A stretch of 64,000 nt of DNA from Clostridiales bacterium COT073_COT-073. GTDB taxonomy: Bacteria; Bacillota; Clostridia; Lachnospirales; Vallitaleaceae. The position numbers and the translations under genes are program-made. The stretch spans positions 1-64,000 of the forward strand of contig RQYD01000007.1 in the NCBI GenBank assembly GCA_003858485.1. Direction: 5' to 3'. The notes below the pieces were generated by a model that saw only the letters and a program-made list of their open reading frames with translations, had not been told where the DNA came from and searched no databases. Shown here piece after piece: positions 35,130-44,449 of the stretch (the stretch's first letter is position 1; the number at the start of each line of letters is the position of its first letter).

Positions 35130-36545
35130 TTATCTTTGAAACAGCTCGATGGCTCTAAGCCTTTGCTTTTTATGATTGACGATAGGCTCATCGTATATTT
35201 TTTCTATGTCGATTCCGCATTCCTTCCGGATTTGCTTTGTATATTTGAATGGTTCTTGGATATATTTTGCCGGAATATTTCTTAATTCCTTCACATATTT
35301 TTTGATGAAACTTCCTTCCGGATCAAATCTTTTGCTCTGCGAATTCGGATTAAAGATTCTAAAATAGGGAACAGCATCTGTTCCAACCGAAGCCGCCCAT
35401 TGCCAGCCCCCGATATTCGAAGCACTATCATAATCTATCAGCATTTCCGAAAAATATTTCTCCCCAATCCTCCAGTCCATAAGAAGATCTTTGGTAAAAA
35501 AGGAGGCAACTATCATTCTAAGTCTGTTATGCATCCAGCCTTCTTCTTTCAGTTGTCGCATGGCAGCATCCACAATCGGAAATCCGGTCTTACCCTCTTT
35601 CCATTTTTCGATTCTGCTCTCGTCATATTCCCAGCGGATGTTTCTATACTTCTCAATGATCTCTTCGTCCTTTTGCTTTGGATAAAAATGATAAATCATA
35701 TTATAAAAATCTCTCCAGCCAAGCTCTTTGATAAAGGTTTCTTTTCCCTTAGAATTCGGTGCTTGCTCCACTCTTTGATATACTTGGCGGATGGATAGTT
35801 GTCCCGTACTTAGAAATTTTGATATTCGGCTTGTGCCTTCCGTATAGGGATAGTCCCTCATTTCTTCGTATTCGGCTAGGTGGCGTTCTACAAAATTCTC
35901 AAGGATTTCTTGGGCTTTTTCCTCACCGGTTTGCACGGTGAAATCCGTTGTTATCATTTCTTGTATTTCGCAAAACTTATTTTGCCCTTCTTCGCCCTTA
36001 GCTGCAAAATTCTTTAGAATCACCTTTCTAAGTTTATCATAATCCGGCTTTTGTACTCGCCGAATCAATCTGTTTTTCCACTGATTATAATATGGTGTAA
36101 AAACTCTATAATGTGAGCCGTCTTCTTTTAATACCTCGTTTGCCGAATGAAGATGATGGTCATAAAAATCCAGAATCCTGACATTGCTTTCTTCTAAAAT
36201 TTTCCTTACCGCACAATCCCTGACCATGCCATAGCCGGAATCGTCTATATTAAAATATATCTTTTGGATATCCGGAAATTCTTTTATCAGCTTTGAAAAG
36301 CAGTCTTGTGGATCACCATATAAAAAATGAATTGCCAACTCTTTCTCCAAGCAGTTTCTGTAAAAGGTATTTAATGCAGTGAAAAAATAGTCATGGCTAT
36401 AGCTACCGGTTTTTAACTGTTTTGGATCTATACAGAAAACCATCAATATTTTATCATCTGCGTCAGCATCCTTTACCGCCTCAATCAAAGCCGTATTATC
36501 TTCCAATCGCAAGTCATTCCTTATCCATACCAGCGAAATATTCAA
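35130..36545 (-). CDS. phrB: Deoxyribodipyrimidine photolyase
   Basis: 471 residues. It repairs UV pyrimidine dimers with blue light. The N-terminal antenna domain starts ISLVWIRNDLRLEDN. The C-terminal FAD domain has the landmarks GTSRISKFLSTGQLSIRQV, ELGWRDFYNMIYHF, GFPIVDAAMRQLKEEGWMHNRLRMI and the tail IGGWQWAASVGTDAVPYFRIFNP. The start is TTG 36545 behind GGAGGAAGG. A photolyase in an anaerobe suggests exposure to light. Confidence 0.95.
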   Translation of the reverse strand: MNISLVWIRNDLRLEDNTALIEAVKDADADDKILMVFCIDPKQLKTGSYSHDYFFTALNTFYRNCLEKELAIHFLYGDPQDCFSKLIKEFPDIQKIYFNIDDSGYGMVRDCAVRKILEESNVRILDFYDHHLHSANEVLKEDGSHYRVFTPYYNQWKNRLIRRVQKPDYDKLRKVILKNFAAKGEEGQNKFCEIQEMITTDFTVQTGEEKAQEILENFVERHLAEYEEMRDYPYTEGTSRISKFLSTGQLSIRQVYQRVEQAPNSKGKETFIKELGWRDFYNMIYHFYPKQKDEEIIEKYRNIRWEYDESRIEKWKEGKTGFPIVDAAMRQLKEEGWMHNRLRMIVASFFTKDLLMDWRIGEKYFSEMLIDYDSASNIGGWQWAASVGTDAVPYFRIFNPNSQSKRFDPEGSFIKKYVKELRNIPAKYIQEPFKYTKQIRKECGIDIEKIYDEPIVNHKKQRLRAIELFQR

Positions 36546-36669
36546 TTCCTTCCTCCTGCGTCTTTATCATCGTTTTTCCTTTCCGAATGCTCTCGGTATT
36601 GCGGTGGATGATTAATTCTTCCAATGTGATTGATCTAGTGGCGAATCGCTTCCCGATAAACCGGAGTTG

Positions 36670-36999
36670 TCAGTCCAGAATAAACTCATATTCCCGATAT
36701 ATCATTCCATCTTTAAAGTCAAAAATATCCAATGAACGCACGCCAGAATTATTTACCAGATTAGTAGCGATTCTATTACCATCTCCTGAAACATGCATAT
36801 TTATGCATAAAAATTGAGCATCAGAATTACTATAAGCATTTTTTATTACCTGCATATAGTTCTCTATACCAATAATCCTTTTTTCTTCTTTGTCTATTAA
36901 TTGCCACGATACTTCCGGATGAAGAAACTGCTGATAAAGATTCCAATTACGCTCATTTTCAGCCTTAAAAAAGGCTTCTATCACTTCTTTATTTGTCAT
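36670..36999 (-). CDS. SnoaL/NTF2-like protein
   Basis: 109 residues. EVIEAFFKAENERNWNLYQQFLHPEVSWQL is followed by a short beta barrel ending SLDIFDFKDGMIYREYEF, the small SnoaL-like fold. Function unknown. RBS GGAGGAAGAAG lies within the end of the upstream repeat, directly after an AACTTAGAATTT motif. Confidence 0.82.
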   Translation of the reverse strand: MTNKEVIEAFFKAENERNWNLYQQFLHPEVSWQLIDKEEKRIIGIENYMQVIKNAYSNSDAQFLCINMHVSGDGNRIATNLVNNSGVRSLDIFDFKDGMIYREYEFILD

Positions 37000-37014
37000 A
37001 GTGCTTCTTCCTCC

Positions 37015-37375
37015 ATAAATTCTAAGTTTACTGGCTGTTTACCACCGTCAGACCAAATGCTACGCATTTGCCGTGCCTTTGGCACTCTCTTTCTGACAGT
37101 GAAGCACCGCGAAATGTAAATGTCCGCTGCGCGGCCGCTTCCATTTTCCCCTTTCGCAACTTGCTTCACAAGATTACTTTCGTTCCCGCTCATTTAACAT
37201 GCCCTGTCGAAAAACTTCGTTTTTCTGCCCGGGTGGGCAACCTACCTTTCGCCACTTACTGCGTAAGATGGCTTGCGGTTACACCCTGCTTTCGCAACTT
37301 ACTTCGTAAGATTGCTTTCGCAGCACATGCCAAAAAAAGGCTGTTCCAAGGAACGTGGGAAAGTTGAGTAATTAA
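37015..37375. repeat. Large composite hairpin repeat
   Basis: From left: TCTAAGTTTA core; module 2 with arms CACCGTCAGAC (37043-37053) and TCTGACAGTG (37092-37101, one mismatch). The module encloses AAATGCTACGCATTT and GTGCCTTTGGCAC. Module 1 follows, with CCGCTGCGCGG tip. Then come repeated CGCAACTTRCTTCRYAAGAT segments, AAAACTTCGTTTTT, and an end GTTCCAAGGAAC GTGGGAAAGTTGAG shared with 54.05 kb. It lies 3' of the lipoprotein gene 37387. Confidence 0.75.
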
Positions 37376-37386
37376 CCTACAATTTT

Positions 37387-38655
37387 CTAATTCTCATACC
37401 AAAGCGCTGTACCATAAATGGAATAATATGTGTCAGAGGCTTCATCATACAGATAAACCCTTCTGCCATCTTCTGTAATAAAGTATCTGGCAATAACCGG
37501 CTCCGTTTCTGTATCTTTTCCCTTAGAACGGATCATAACCGTAAATCCTTCCCGTTCAAAGATATCGCCCAGATTATCCGCCTCCGCCGAAAAGCTATAT
37601 TCTTCTGGATTTTCCAAATAATATAAATCATTCAAAATCTTAACTGTTTCCTCGACCGCATTATTCTCAGTGATCTTTTTCTCTTTGATCTCCGCCAAAG
37701 GATCTTCATAAATAACTTCTTCGGTATGGCTGTTCCAAATCTTACGACTTGCCAAATCAAAATCATAATAACCAATCACCTTTTTATTGATCAGGTCATA
37801 AATCGGATAGCGAAATATCACTCCATCCGGTTCGCCACCCAGCTCCGGCAAAGGATCTTCAAATTCTTCCACCGCTGACTCATCATCAAGATCAGTCCAG
37901 CTTCCAAAATCATAGATATTAGGAATGATCCCCTTATTTTTCATTGCCCAAAGAATCAAGTCAACATGCAAGTCTTCATTCATTGCATTCCCCTGAAATG
38001 CTATCGGTTCCAGGTCACTTAATACATAAATACCTGCCTCTCCGCTATCAATAAAGGTCTGACCGGTCACCGTATTTACATATAAAATATTCATATGAAT
38101 ATACTCATCTTCTTTCGGCCCTTTTTCAAAGCTTTCTCTTTCTAAATCAGAGGCAAACAATAAATATATTTTATAAATACCGGGATACCTCTCCCGCATT
38201 TGCCCATATCCATAAGCATATAACATATAAAGTTTTTGATAAAAATCACTTTCTGAAATTTCCAGCAATTCCTCCACATCCGTTATCACTATGGCTTCAT
38301 ATTCTGGCACATCCTCAGCCAATCGATTGACATATGCCAAATGATCATCATATAATTTCTTTCTGGCTTCTTGATCTGACAGGATTTTTGTTTTTTTCTT
38401 TTTTGAAGATTTCGTATCATCTTTTTTTTCTGTCTTAGCGTCAGCCTTTTTCTCTTTATTCGGCTGAAATATCTTTCCTTTTTTAGAAGACTCCTTTTCT
38501 TTTGTATCCTTCTCTGCTTTATCAATTTTTTCTTCTTTTTTCGTTTCTTCTGTTTTTGCTTCTTCTGTTTTTGAGCCTGTATTTATAATGAAGTGGCAAG
38601 CAGACAGGCCCATTACGACTAACAACATAATACATAATTGCAATACTCTTTTCAT
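37387..38655 (-). CDS. Putative lipoprotein with lysine-rich linker
   Basis: 422 residues. A signal peptide ends at lipobox LSAC (Cys20). A very charged Lys/Glu-rich linker of about 75 residues follows. A folded domain of about 300 residues contains two related-looking parts (YLLFASDLERESFE and ISESDFYQKLYMLYAYGYGQM). Cell-surface anchored; role unknown. RBS AGGAGAG before ATG. Confidence 0.8.
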   Translation of the reverse strand: MKRVLQLCIMLLVVMGLSACHFIINTGSKTEEAKTEETKKEEKIDKAEKDTKEKESSKKGKIFQPNKEKKADAKTEKKDDTKSSKKKKTKILSDQEARKKLYDDHLAYVNRLAEDVPEYEAIVITDVEELLEISESDFYQKLYMLYAYGYGQMRERYPGIYKIYLLFASDLERESFEKGPKEDEYIHMNILYVNTVTGQTFIDSGEAGIYVLSDLEPIAFQGNAMNEDLHVDLILWAMKNKGIIPNIYDFGSWTDLDDESAVEEFEDPLPELGGEPDGVIFRYPIYDLINKKVIGYYDFDLASRKIWNSHTEEVIYEDPLAEIKEKKITENNAVEETVKILNDLYYLENPEEYSFSAEADNLGDIFEREGFTVMIRSKGKDTETEPVIARYFITEDGRRVYLYDEASDTYYSIYGTALWYEN

Positions 38656-38826
38656 AAACTCTCCTTTTCTCCTTTTCTTTTTTCGTTTTTATTTGCTTTC
38701 TTGAATAACAGACATTCTCTGAATCAAAAAATTTTCTGTTATACAAGCTATTCCAATTATTTGTAATATAAATTTTATATGAGAAAACCCAAAAATGCAA
38801 GTTCTTTTTAGCCAACTCAGGTATTT

Positions 38827-38867
38827 AATAAGCCAATCCTTATCTGATTTATAAGAATTGGCTTATT
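38827..38867. terminator. Hairpin downstream of aspS
   Basis: AATAAGCCAAT.CTTAT pairs with ATAAG.ATTGGCTTATT. The T-run is poor on the minus strand, so termination of aspS here is likely but not strong. Confidence 0.55.
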
Positions 38868-38942
38868 CCATTTTCTCCATCCTAACTGTTTTTCACGCCT
38901 ATGTCTAATGTTTCAAATCAAATAAAAACAAAAGATAATCGG

Positions 38943-40730
38943 CTATTCCTTTTCCGCTTTGACAATGGCAATGCCAAGTTCTCTTAATTGCTTGTCTTCC
39001 ACCACGTTTGGAGCATCCGACATTGGGTCAGAAGCATCTTTGACTTTCGGAAAGGCAATCACATCCCGAATCGACTCAGCTTTTGCCATCAGCATGACCA
39101 CCCGATCCAGGCCATATGCCAGTCCGCCATGTGGTGGAACTCCATATTGGAAAGCATCCAGCAAAAATCCAAATCTTTCATAAGCTTCTTCTTTGGTAAA
39201 GCCAAGTGCTGCAAACATTTTTTCCTGTAGATCACGCTGATAAATCCGCAGACTGCCGCCACCGATTTCATTGCCATTTAAACAAATATCATAGGCATTG
39301 GCTCTAACTTTAGCAGGGTCAGTGTCAAGCAGCGGAATATCTTCTTCCATTGGCGAAGTAAATGGATGGTGCTTGGCAGTAAAGCGGTTTTGCTCCTCAT
39401 TCCATTCTAACAATGGGAATTCGATCACCCAGACAAAGTCAAAGACATTTTCATCAATTAAGTTCAGTCTTCTGGCCACTTCCAGACGAAGCTCACCTAA
39501 GACATTAAAGACAGTTTCTTCTTTATCGGCGACAATTAAAATAAGGTCGCCTACTTCCGCTTCGGTTAATTCCAGAATCTTTTTCATTTCTTCATCCTTC
39601 ATAAACTTAGCAAAGGAAGATTTAAGTTCTTCTTCTTTAACCGCAATATAGGCCATGCCCTTGGCACCATGATATTTACACAGCTCGGTCAAAGCATCAA
39701 TTTGCTTTCGTGGCAAATCAGCCATGCCCTTAGCATTGATCGCTCGTACACTGCCGCCATTTTTGATAGCATCACTAAAGACGGCAAAACCACAACTCAC
39801 TGCCACTTCCGCTAAATCTTTTAATTCCACTCCAAAGCGCATATCCGGCTTATCCGAGCCAAAACGCTCCATAGCTTCTTTATAAGTAATACGTTTAAAT
39901 GGAATGGCAATATCCATATCCATTACTTTCTTAAAGACAAATTGCAGCCATCTTTCGTTTAAGTTGATAATGTCTTCCTGGGTAACAAAACTCAGCTCCA
40001 TATCGATTTGCGTAAACTCCGGCTGTCTGTCTGCTCTTAAATCCTCATCCCGAAAACATTTGGCAATTTGAATATAACGGTCATAACCGGACAGCATCAG
40101 CAATTGCTTAAAAATTTGCGGCGATTGTGGCAGCGCATAAAACATTCCCTGATTGATTCGGCTTGGCACCAGATAGTCTCTGGCTCCTTCCGGAGTAGAA
40201 CGGGTCAGCATCGGGGTTTCGATTTCCAAAAAGCCTTCTCTGTCAAAGAATTCACGGACGGCGGTTGTCACCTTATGGCGCAACATTAAGTTCTTTTGCA
40301 GCACCGGACGGCGTAAATCCAAATAGCGATATTTTAAACGCAAATCCTCTTTGGCAGTCACATCATCTTCAATATGAAATGGTGGTGTTTCTGAATGGTT
40401 TAAAATCCGAAGGGCTGTGGCCTGGACTTCAATCTCACCAGTTTTCAGGTTTGGATTGGCATCTCCACGCTTTTGCACCATTCCCTCAATTGCTACCACA
40501 AACTCAGCCCTGAGTTTCTCTCCTTTTTCAAAATCTGCTTGGCTGAGTACATTCTCATCCAAAAAGACCTGAATCAGCCCGCTTCGATCGCGAATATCCA
40601 AAAAGATAACACTCCCCAGATTACGGCGCTTTTGCACCCATCCCATTACGGTTACTTTTTCGCCTACATTTGTCAGGCTTAAGTCTGTGGCATAATGTGT
40701 TCGTTTCATGCCTGCCATTGATTCATTCAT
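38943..40730 (-). CDS. aspS: Aspartyl-tRNA synthetase
   Basis: 595 residues, full-length bacterial type. The N-terminal OB-fold anticodon domain has VMGWVQKRRNLGSVIFLDIRDRSG. Class II catalytic motifs follow: FREFFDREGFLEIETPMLTRSTPEGARDYL, YALPQSPQIFKQLLM, FRDEDLRADRQPEFTQID, the bacterial GAD insertion (about 290-420), and GLAYGLDRVVMLM. It charges tRNA-Asp. RBS GAGGATAAAAA. hisS lies in the same orientation 22.7 kb upstream. Confidence 0.98.
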   Translation of the reverse strand: MNESMAGMKRTHYATDLSLTNVGEKVTVMGWVQKRRNLGSVIFLDIRDRSGLIQVFLDENVLSQADFEKGEKLRAEFVVAIEGMVQKRGDANPNLKTGEIEVQATALRILNHSETPPFHIEDDVTAKEDLRLKYRYLDLRRPVLQKNLMLRHKVTTAVREFFDREGFLEIETPMLTRSTPEGARDYLVPSRINQGMFYALPQSPQIFKQLLMLSGYDRYIQIAKCFRDEDLRADRQPEFTQIDMELSFVTQEDIINLNERWLQFVFKKVMDMDIAIPFKRITYKEAMERFGSDKPDMRFGVELKDLAEVAVSCGFAVFSDAIKNGGSVRAINAKGMADLPRKQIDALTELCKYHGAKGMAYIAVKEEELKSSFAKFMKDEEMKKILELTEAEVGDLILIVADKEETVFNVLGELRLEVARRLNLIDENVFDFVWVIEFPLLEWNEEQNRFTAKHHPFTSPMEEDIPLLDTDPAKVRANAYDICLNGNEIGGGSLRIYQRDLQEKMFAALGFTKEEAYERFGFLLDAFQYGVPPHGGLAYGLDRVVMLMAKAESIRDVIAFPKVKDASDPMSDAPNVVEDKQLRELGIAIVKAEKE

Positions 40731-40898
40731 TTTTTATCCTCACTTTCATTTATAGCGATATCATACTAAAGTCATTCTTAATTGTATGGCATAGTATCAA
40801 CTCTATTTACTTGGTGCTTATTTTATCATATTTTTTGGGGAAAAACAAGAAAAGGAAATGCATAAAATACAAAGGGTAAAATACAAAGATTCTCCCGC

Positions 40899-42356
40899 TT
40901 ACGACTTCTTTGTTCGATATTTCTGTAATCTGCTTTTCGGCTTTTCCGGTATAGTATACTCCAGTTTTCCACTATTAAGAAGCGGATTTAAAAAAGTATT
41001 TGTCATATAAGTCAAATTCTTATATCCGATATACTCCGAAATTTCCTTTTTTGTTCTTGCTACTATGCAAAATTGAAGAATTTTCTCCATAAGTTGCTCT
41101 CTGCTGACTTGGTCACTGACTTGGTCACTGACTTGGTCACTGACTTGGTCACTGACCCTTGGACCCAACTTTATAATAGAGGTTGCTTCTAGAGGAATTA
41201 CTGTTTTAAAAATGTCTCCCTCAATAAATTCCGGTACTCCTCCCGAATAGAGCCTGGTAAATTTATGTGTGTTTCTCATTCCTGAACCTAATTCATCTGC
41301 CAGGCCAATTTCGCGAAACACTTTAGAAATCGGTGGATTTTTCGCATATGGTTCAAATGAATTCAACTTCAGCGAACCATATCCATGTGCTCGGTTACTA
41401 TTTTCCGTGTATAACCTATCTTTTTCAATCACCATCTTCGCAACAAACCCACTGGCATAATCTCTATGTGCCAAGCTATTTGACACAATTTCTCTTATAA
41501 TAGCATCCCTTGCACTGACCGATTGCATTCCATCGAGTATAAACGGATCATTTAAATGTTTTTTAGCAAATGATGTCATCCTATCGTAACTATCCAGTAA
41601 ATTAGTGGAAACCACATCTCTGTCATCATATCGATCTACACTTTGTACTCTTAAAATTAAATCTGTTTTATGTTGCGGAAGAACAGACATGATTGCTGAA
41701 TCTTTACCAAAAAGTAATATCCCCGCTAATGTAATTCCGTCTTGCCTACTTTCCTGATCCGGCAAAATCAAACCGGCACTTTGCAATAATTCATTATCGT
41801 CCATAGATAACCATGGATGATTGCTGCTTTTTGATCGTGTCATTTTTCTTGCACGATCAATTAAATCCGGACGAAGCACATCTTCCGTTCGCCATTTAGA
41901 AAAGACTTTATTAACAAAATATGTCCCTTGTTTTCTTGCATATAGTTTATATACAAGTTCTTCATTATTTGTAATATCAATATCCGAATCATTATTTCTA
42001 TCATAAATTCGACCGGCACACCTGCTTACTTGTGCCCCCATCGGTACATAAATATGCAAAACTATTTTCCCTTGCACTTGATATTCCTCCGGCATTAAAA
42101 AAAGCGGAGGATACATTTTGTTCGTATTATTAATAGCAGTAACAAAATCTTTTTTTATTTTCTCGACTGCCCCCTTTTCAACACCCAAGATTTCACCATT
42201 GTCTTTCACTCCTAGGAAGATATGACCACCATCTCTATTATAAAATGCACATATACTTTCATATACATCTTTGGTTATATCTGATGTTGATTTTTTGAAT
42301 TCCGTTGTATGACCTTCTCCTTCAGCAATAATCTCTAAAATCTCTTTTTCCGTCAA
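40899..42356 (-). CDS. AlbA_2-domain putative regulator with VSDQ repeat
   Basis: 485 residues. N-terminal AlbA_2 domain: EGEGHTTEFKKSTSDITKDVYESICAFYNRDGGHIFLGV. The C-terminal GHKL-like module has IIREIVSNSLAHRDY and ADELGSGMRNTHKF. Then a linker of tandem VSDQ repeats leads to a winged helix (MEKILQFCIVARTKKEISEYIG). I place the start at TTG 42356, with AGGGAGG upstream. The longer frame reads through a truncated upstream gene in another phase. Confidence 0.85.
   Translation of the reverse strand: MTEKEILEIIAEGEGHTTEFKKSTSDITKDVYESICAFYNRDGGHIFLGVKDNGEILGVEKGAVEKIKKDFVTAINNTNKMYPPLFLMPEEYQVQGKIVLHIYVPMGAQVSRCAGRIYDRNNDSDIDITNNEELVYKLYARKQGTYFVNKVFSKWRTEDVLRPDLIDRARKMTRSKSSNHPWLSMDDNELLQSAGLILPDQESRQDGITLAGILLFGKDSAIMSVLPQHKTDLILRVQSVDRYDDRDVVSTNLLDSYDRMTSFAKKHLNDPFILDGMQSVSARDAIIREIVSNSLAHRDYASGFVAKMVIEKDRLYTENSNRAHGYGSLKLNSFEPYAKNPPISKVFREIGLADELGSGMRNTHKFTRLYSGGVPEFIEGDIFKTVIPLEATSIIKLGPRVSDQVSDQVSDQVSDQVSREQLMEKILQFCIVARTKKEISEYIGYKNLTYMTNTFLNPLLNSGKLEYTIPEKPKSRLQKYRTKKS
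41105..41156 (-). repeat. 12-bp tandem repeat inside AlbA_2 gene
   Basis: Four exact copies of TGACTTGGTCAC plus four further bases. It encodes VSDQ units between the ATPase-like module and the C-terminal winged helix. The unit is a multiple of three, so changes in copy number alter linker length without breaking the frame. Confidence 0.95.
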
Positions 42357-42379
42357 TCCAACCACCTCCCTAGCTAAAT

Positions 42380-42502
42380 TTATCTTTTTGTCACAGCCTC
42401 CAGTCCCAAAGAGCCCATGAGAGTCGGTGTAATACCTGCGGCATTGAGTCCTTTGCAAATTTCTATAAAACAATTCCATAAATCGGTATTGGTATTTTTC
42501 AT
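42380..42502 (-). pseudogene. Truncated nucleotidyltransferase-like gene (N-terminal 40 codons)
   Basis: ATG with GGAG upstream opens a 40-codon frame reading LWNCFIEICKGLNAAGITPTLMGSLGLEAVT. This matches the start of small nucleotidyltransferase-fold proteins of Firmicutes, where the GSLGL segment precedes the catalytic aspartates. The rest is missing. The stop falls 24 bases before the TTG start of the AlbA_2 gene. Translation could still couple to that gene. Confidence 0.65.
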
Positions 42503-42522
42503 AATTTCTCCTATATTTTAAC

Positions 42523-42966
42523 TCAAAATTTTCTCCGCAAATAAATCATATCCACAAGCCTGCTGCCATCCTCATAAATTGGATGGTCGTAATTATCTAT
42601 AAAAAAATTCGGCACAATATGGGAACGCACAAAACCGCATTTCTCGTAAAAAGGAATCGTAAATATACTATCCCCTGTTCCGACTTGAAGAATCTGATAG
42701 TAGTCCCTGTACTTTTCAATGATAAAATCAATCAAATATTTTGCATAACCCTTTCCCTGAAATTCCGGAATAGTAGCAATATTCTTGATTTCAAGAATTC
42801 CATTCCCTTCATCGGTTACCACACATTCGCTTTTTATTCCATTATCCTCAAGTACATACATTGCGCCTCTATCCAGATAACGGTCTATCATATTTTCTTG
42901 TTCATCTGCCAGTAATAGCAAAGGTAAATATTGCCTTTTGTTTTCCTTGATTTCTATAATTTCCAT
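42523..42966 (-). CDS. GNAT acetyltransferase
   Basis: 147 residues from MEIIEIKENKRQYLPLLLLADEQ. It has IATIPEFQGKGYAKYLIDFI as acetyl-CoA loop and IFTIPFYEKCGFVRSHIVPNFFIDNYD, a C-terminus typical of one Firmicutes GNAT subgroup. Start at 42966 with AGGTGAG; an upstream in-frame codon lacks a site. Confidence 0.87.
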   Translation of the reverse strand: MEIIEIKENKRQYLPLLLLADEQENMIDRYLDRGAMYVLEDNGIKSECVVTDEGNGILEIKNIATIPEFQGKGYAKYLIDFIIEKYRDYYQILQVGTGDSIFTIPFYEKCGFVRSHIVPNFFIDNYDHPIYEDGSRLVDMIYLRRKF

Positions 42967-43062
42967 TTTCTCACCTATCAATCTCGTATCATTCCAGCAA
43001 AACTTTGTATGGATTAATTATCCTCATTTCTAAGTTCTTTTACAAGTCTTTCTGCTGCCGGC

Positions 43063-43500
43063 TTAGTATTCCTTTTTCATATAGCTTTCTTTGTATTCGG
43101 CATACCCATGTTTGGTATAAAATGCATACGACTCAAACCACTGTTCTTTGGGCGTTCCCAGGTGTACCCTAAAAACTTTGATTCCTTTTTCTCGCATTTC
43201 GGACTCTGCCGTTAGTAAGAGCCTTGTGCCAATACCTTTGTTTTTTTCGGATGCTTTTACAAACAATCTATGTAAAAATGCTTCCTCTGTATCAGGAATT
43301 CGCAAATAACCGATAGAGCCGATTACCCTGTCTTGTTCATTGACTGCCAGCCAAAAATTACCACCACTATCTATGTAATTCTTTTTAATATCCAGCAAGT
43401 CCTCATTTAAACCGGGTTTCCTGCCCAGTGCATCTTTCGCTTGTAAAATCATAAAAATTAAATCGTCCCGATATTTTTCTTCAAATCTTTTGATAATCAT
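43063..43500 (-). CDS. GNAT acetyltransferase
   Basis: 145 residues. MIIKRFEEKYRDDLIFMILQ start, FVKASEKNKGIGTRLLLTAE acetyl-CoA loop, and a motif B with WFESYAFYTKHGYAEYKESYM. RBS AGGGGAAAT. After the stop a short open stretch (about 43024-43060) looks like a remnant tail of another gene in a different frame. Confidence 0.86.
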   Translation of the reverse strand: MIIKRFEEKYRDDLIFMILQAKDALGRKPGLNEDLLDIKKNYIDSGGNFWLAVNEQDRVIGSIGYLRIPDTEEAFLHRLFVKASEKNKGIGTRLLLTAESEMREKGIKVFRVHLGTPKEQWFESYAFYTKHGYAEYKESYMKKEY

Positions 43501-43541
43501 TTCCCCTCCGAATAAAAGGCTTGTAAAACAAATGCTAATCT

Positions 43542-44291
43542 CTATATTCTACTCGATATCTTAAACGCAATATATAGCTTTGCCAAATCATGATTTGCTT
43601 TTGATAAGCCCTCTACCTCATAACCGCTCTCACCCAGTACATCACCGGCCTCCAAAAAATTATATAACTCCAGTCCATAAAAGTCACAGACCGCCTGAAC
43701 TCCGGCCAGTTCCATTTCTACCGCTATGCAGCCTTCTGCCTTTCTTTTATTGACTAAGCCTGCGGTTTCTCTGAGCATAGAATCTGTTGTCCAGACCTTT
43801 CCCTGCACGAAAGGAATTTTTAATTCTGCAAATATTGTCGCCATTTTATCGCTGTTTTTAATGGCAATATAGTCTGCCGGCGGTGCAAAATAATAAGAAC
43901 AGCCCTCACCTCGGTAGCTTTCGCTTGGAATGATATATTTTCCGGCTGTAACTTCTTTCTTTAAGCTACCACAAGAACCAAACATAATAAACTTGGTCGC
44001 TCCGGTTATCCAGCTTGTTTCATAACACTCGGTCGCCGCCGGTGCCGAACAGGTGGAGGATAAATAAAAGGCAATCTCCTCTCCCTCTAAACTCATCTTA
44101 TATATCGGCGTACTTCCATTGCAAGCTCCCAGTAAAGCAATTTCCTTACATTCAAAGGTTTCCAGTAAATGGTCATGAATCTTTTTGGACAGGATAATCA
44201 GGCATTTATCCACCAAATGCTTTTTCTCACCATAAAAATCCTTGATATGGATAATCGGTTCTGTGTCTATGTCATACCAGCTTGTAATCAT
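43542..44291 (-). CDS. Nucleoside phosphorylase-family protein
   Basis: 249 residues from MITSWYDIDTEP. PNP/UDP fold: LLGACNGSTPIYKMS, ATKFIMFGSCGSLKKEV, VWTTDSMLRETAGLVNKRKAEGCIAVEMELAGVQAV and a C-terminal GDVLGE block. It cleaves a purine or uridine nucleoside with phosphate in related enzymes. Start ATG 44291 with GGAG; this start overlaps the stop of a Nudix remnant. A second, broken paralogue lies at 46330-46882. Confidence 0.85.
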   Translation of the reverse strand: MITSWYDIDTEPIIHIKDFYGEKKHLVDKCLIILSKKIHDHLLETFECKEIALLGACNGSTPIYKMSLEGEEIAFYLSSTCSAPAATECYETSWITGATKFIMFGSCGSLKKEVTAGKYIIPSESYRGEGCSYYFAPPADYIAIKNSDKMATIFAELKIPFVQGKVWTTDSMLRETAGLVNKRKAEGCIAVEMELAGVQAVCDFYGLELYNFLEAGDVLGESGYEVEGLSKANHDLAKLYIAFKISSRI

Positions 44292-44449
44292 GTGGTTTCT
44301 CCTTTCTCTATTATTCCCTCTGCAATTAAAAGTTCCAGCACCATAGCCACTTTTCCCTTTCTGACTATGATACTTCTGGCGGAATGACACGTAAAAGTAC
44401 GGGTGCATTGACTGTAATCTTTTTTATCCATATCAAATAGTTTTCTCAT
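44288..44449 (-). pseudogene. Nudix hydrolase remnant
   Basis: 53 codons. The first 35 read MRKLFDMDKKDYSQCTRTFTC and RSIIVRKGKVAMV, the N-terminus of a Firmicutes Nudix family. Just where HSLKYDYYKFPGGG-type sequence should come, it jumps to LELLIAEGIIEKGETT and stops. The Nudix box is absent. Its start overlaps the end of the LD-carboxypeptidase-like gene. Confidence 0.7.

Noticed and set aside
35130-36545. Several plus-strand frames of 60-130 residues under the photolyase gene
   Set aside because: Antisense shadows of a clear full-length gene.
41105-41156. CRISPR-like or iteron repeat
   Set aside because: 12-base exact coding repeats within an open frame; no spacers, no replication gene nearby.
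43024-43060. AACTTAGAA repeat core after the GNAT gene at 43063
   Set aside because: The match lies inside what looks like a remnant coding tail and has no surrounding hairpin; probably chance.
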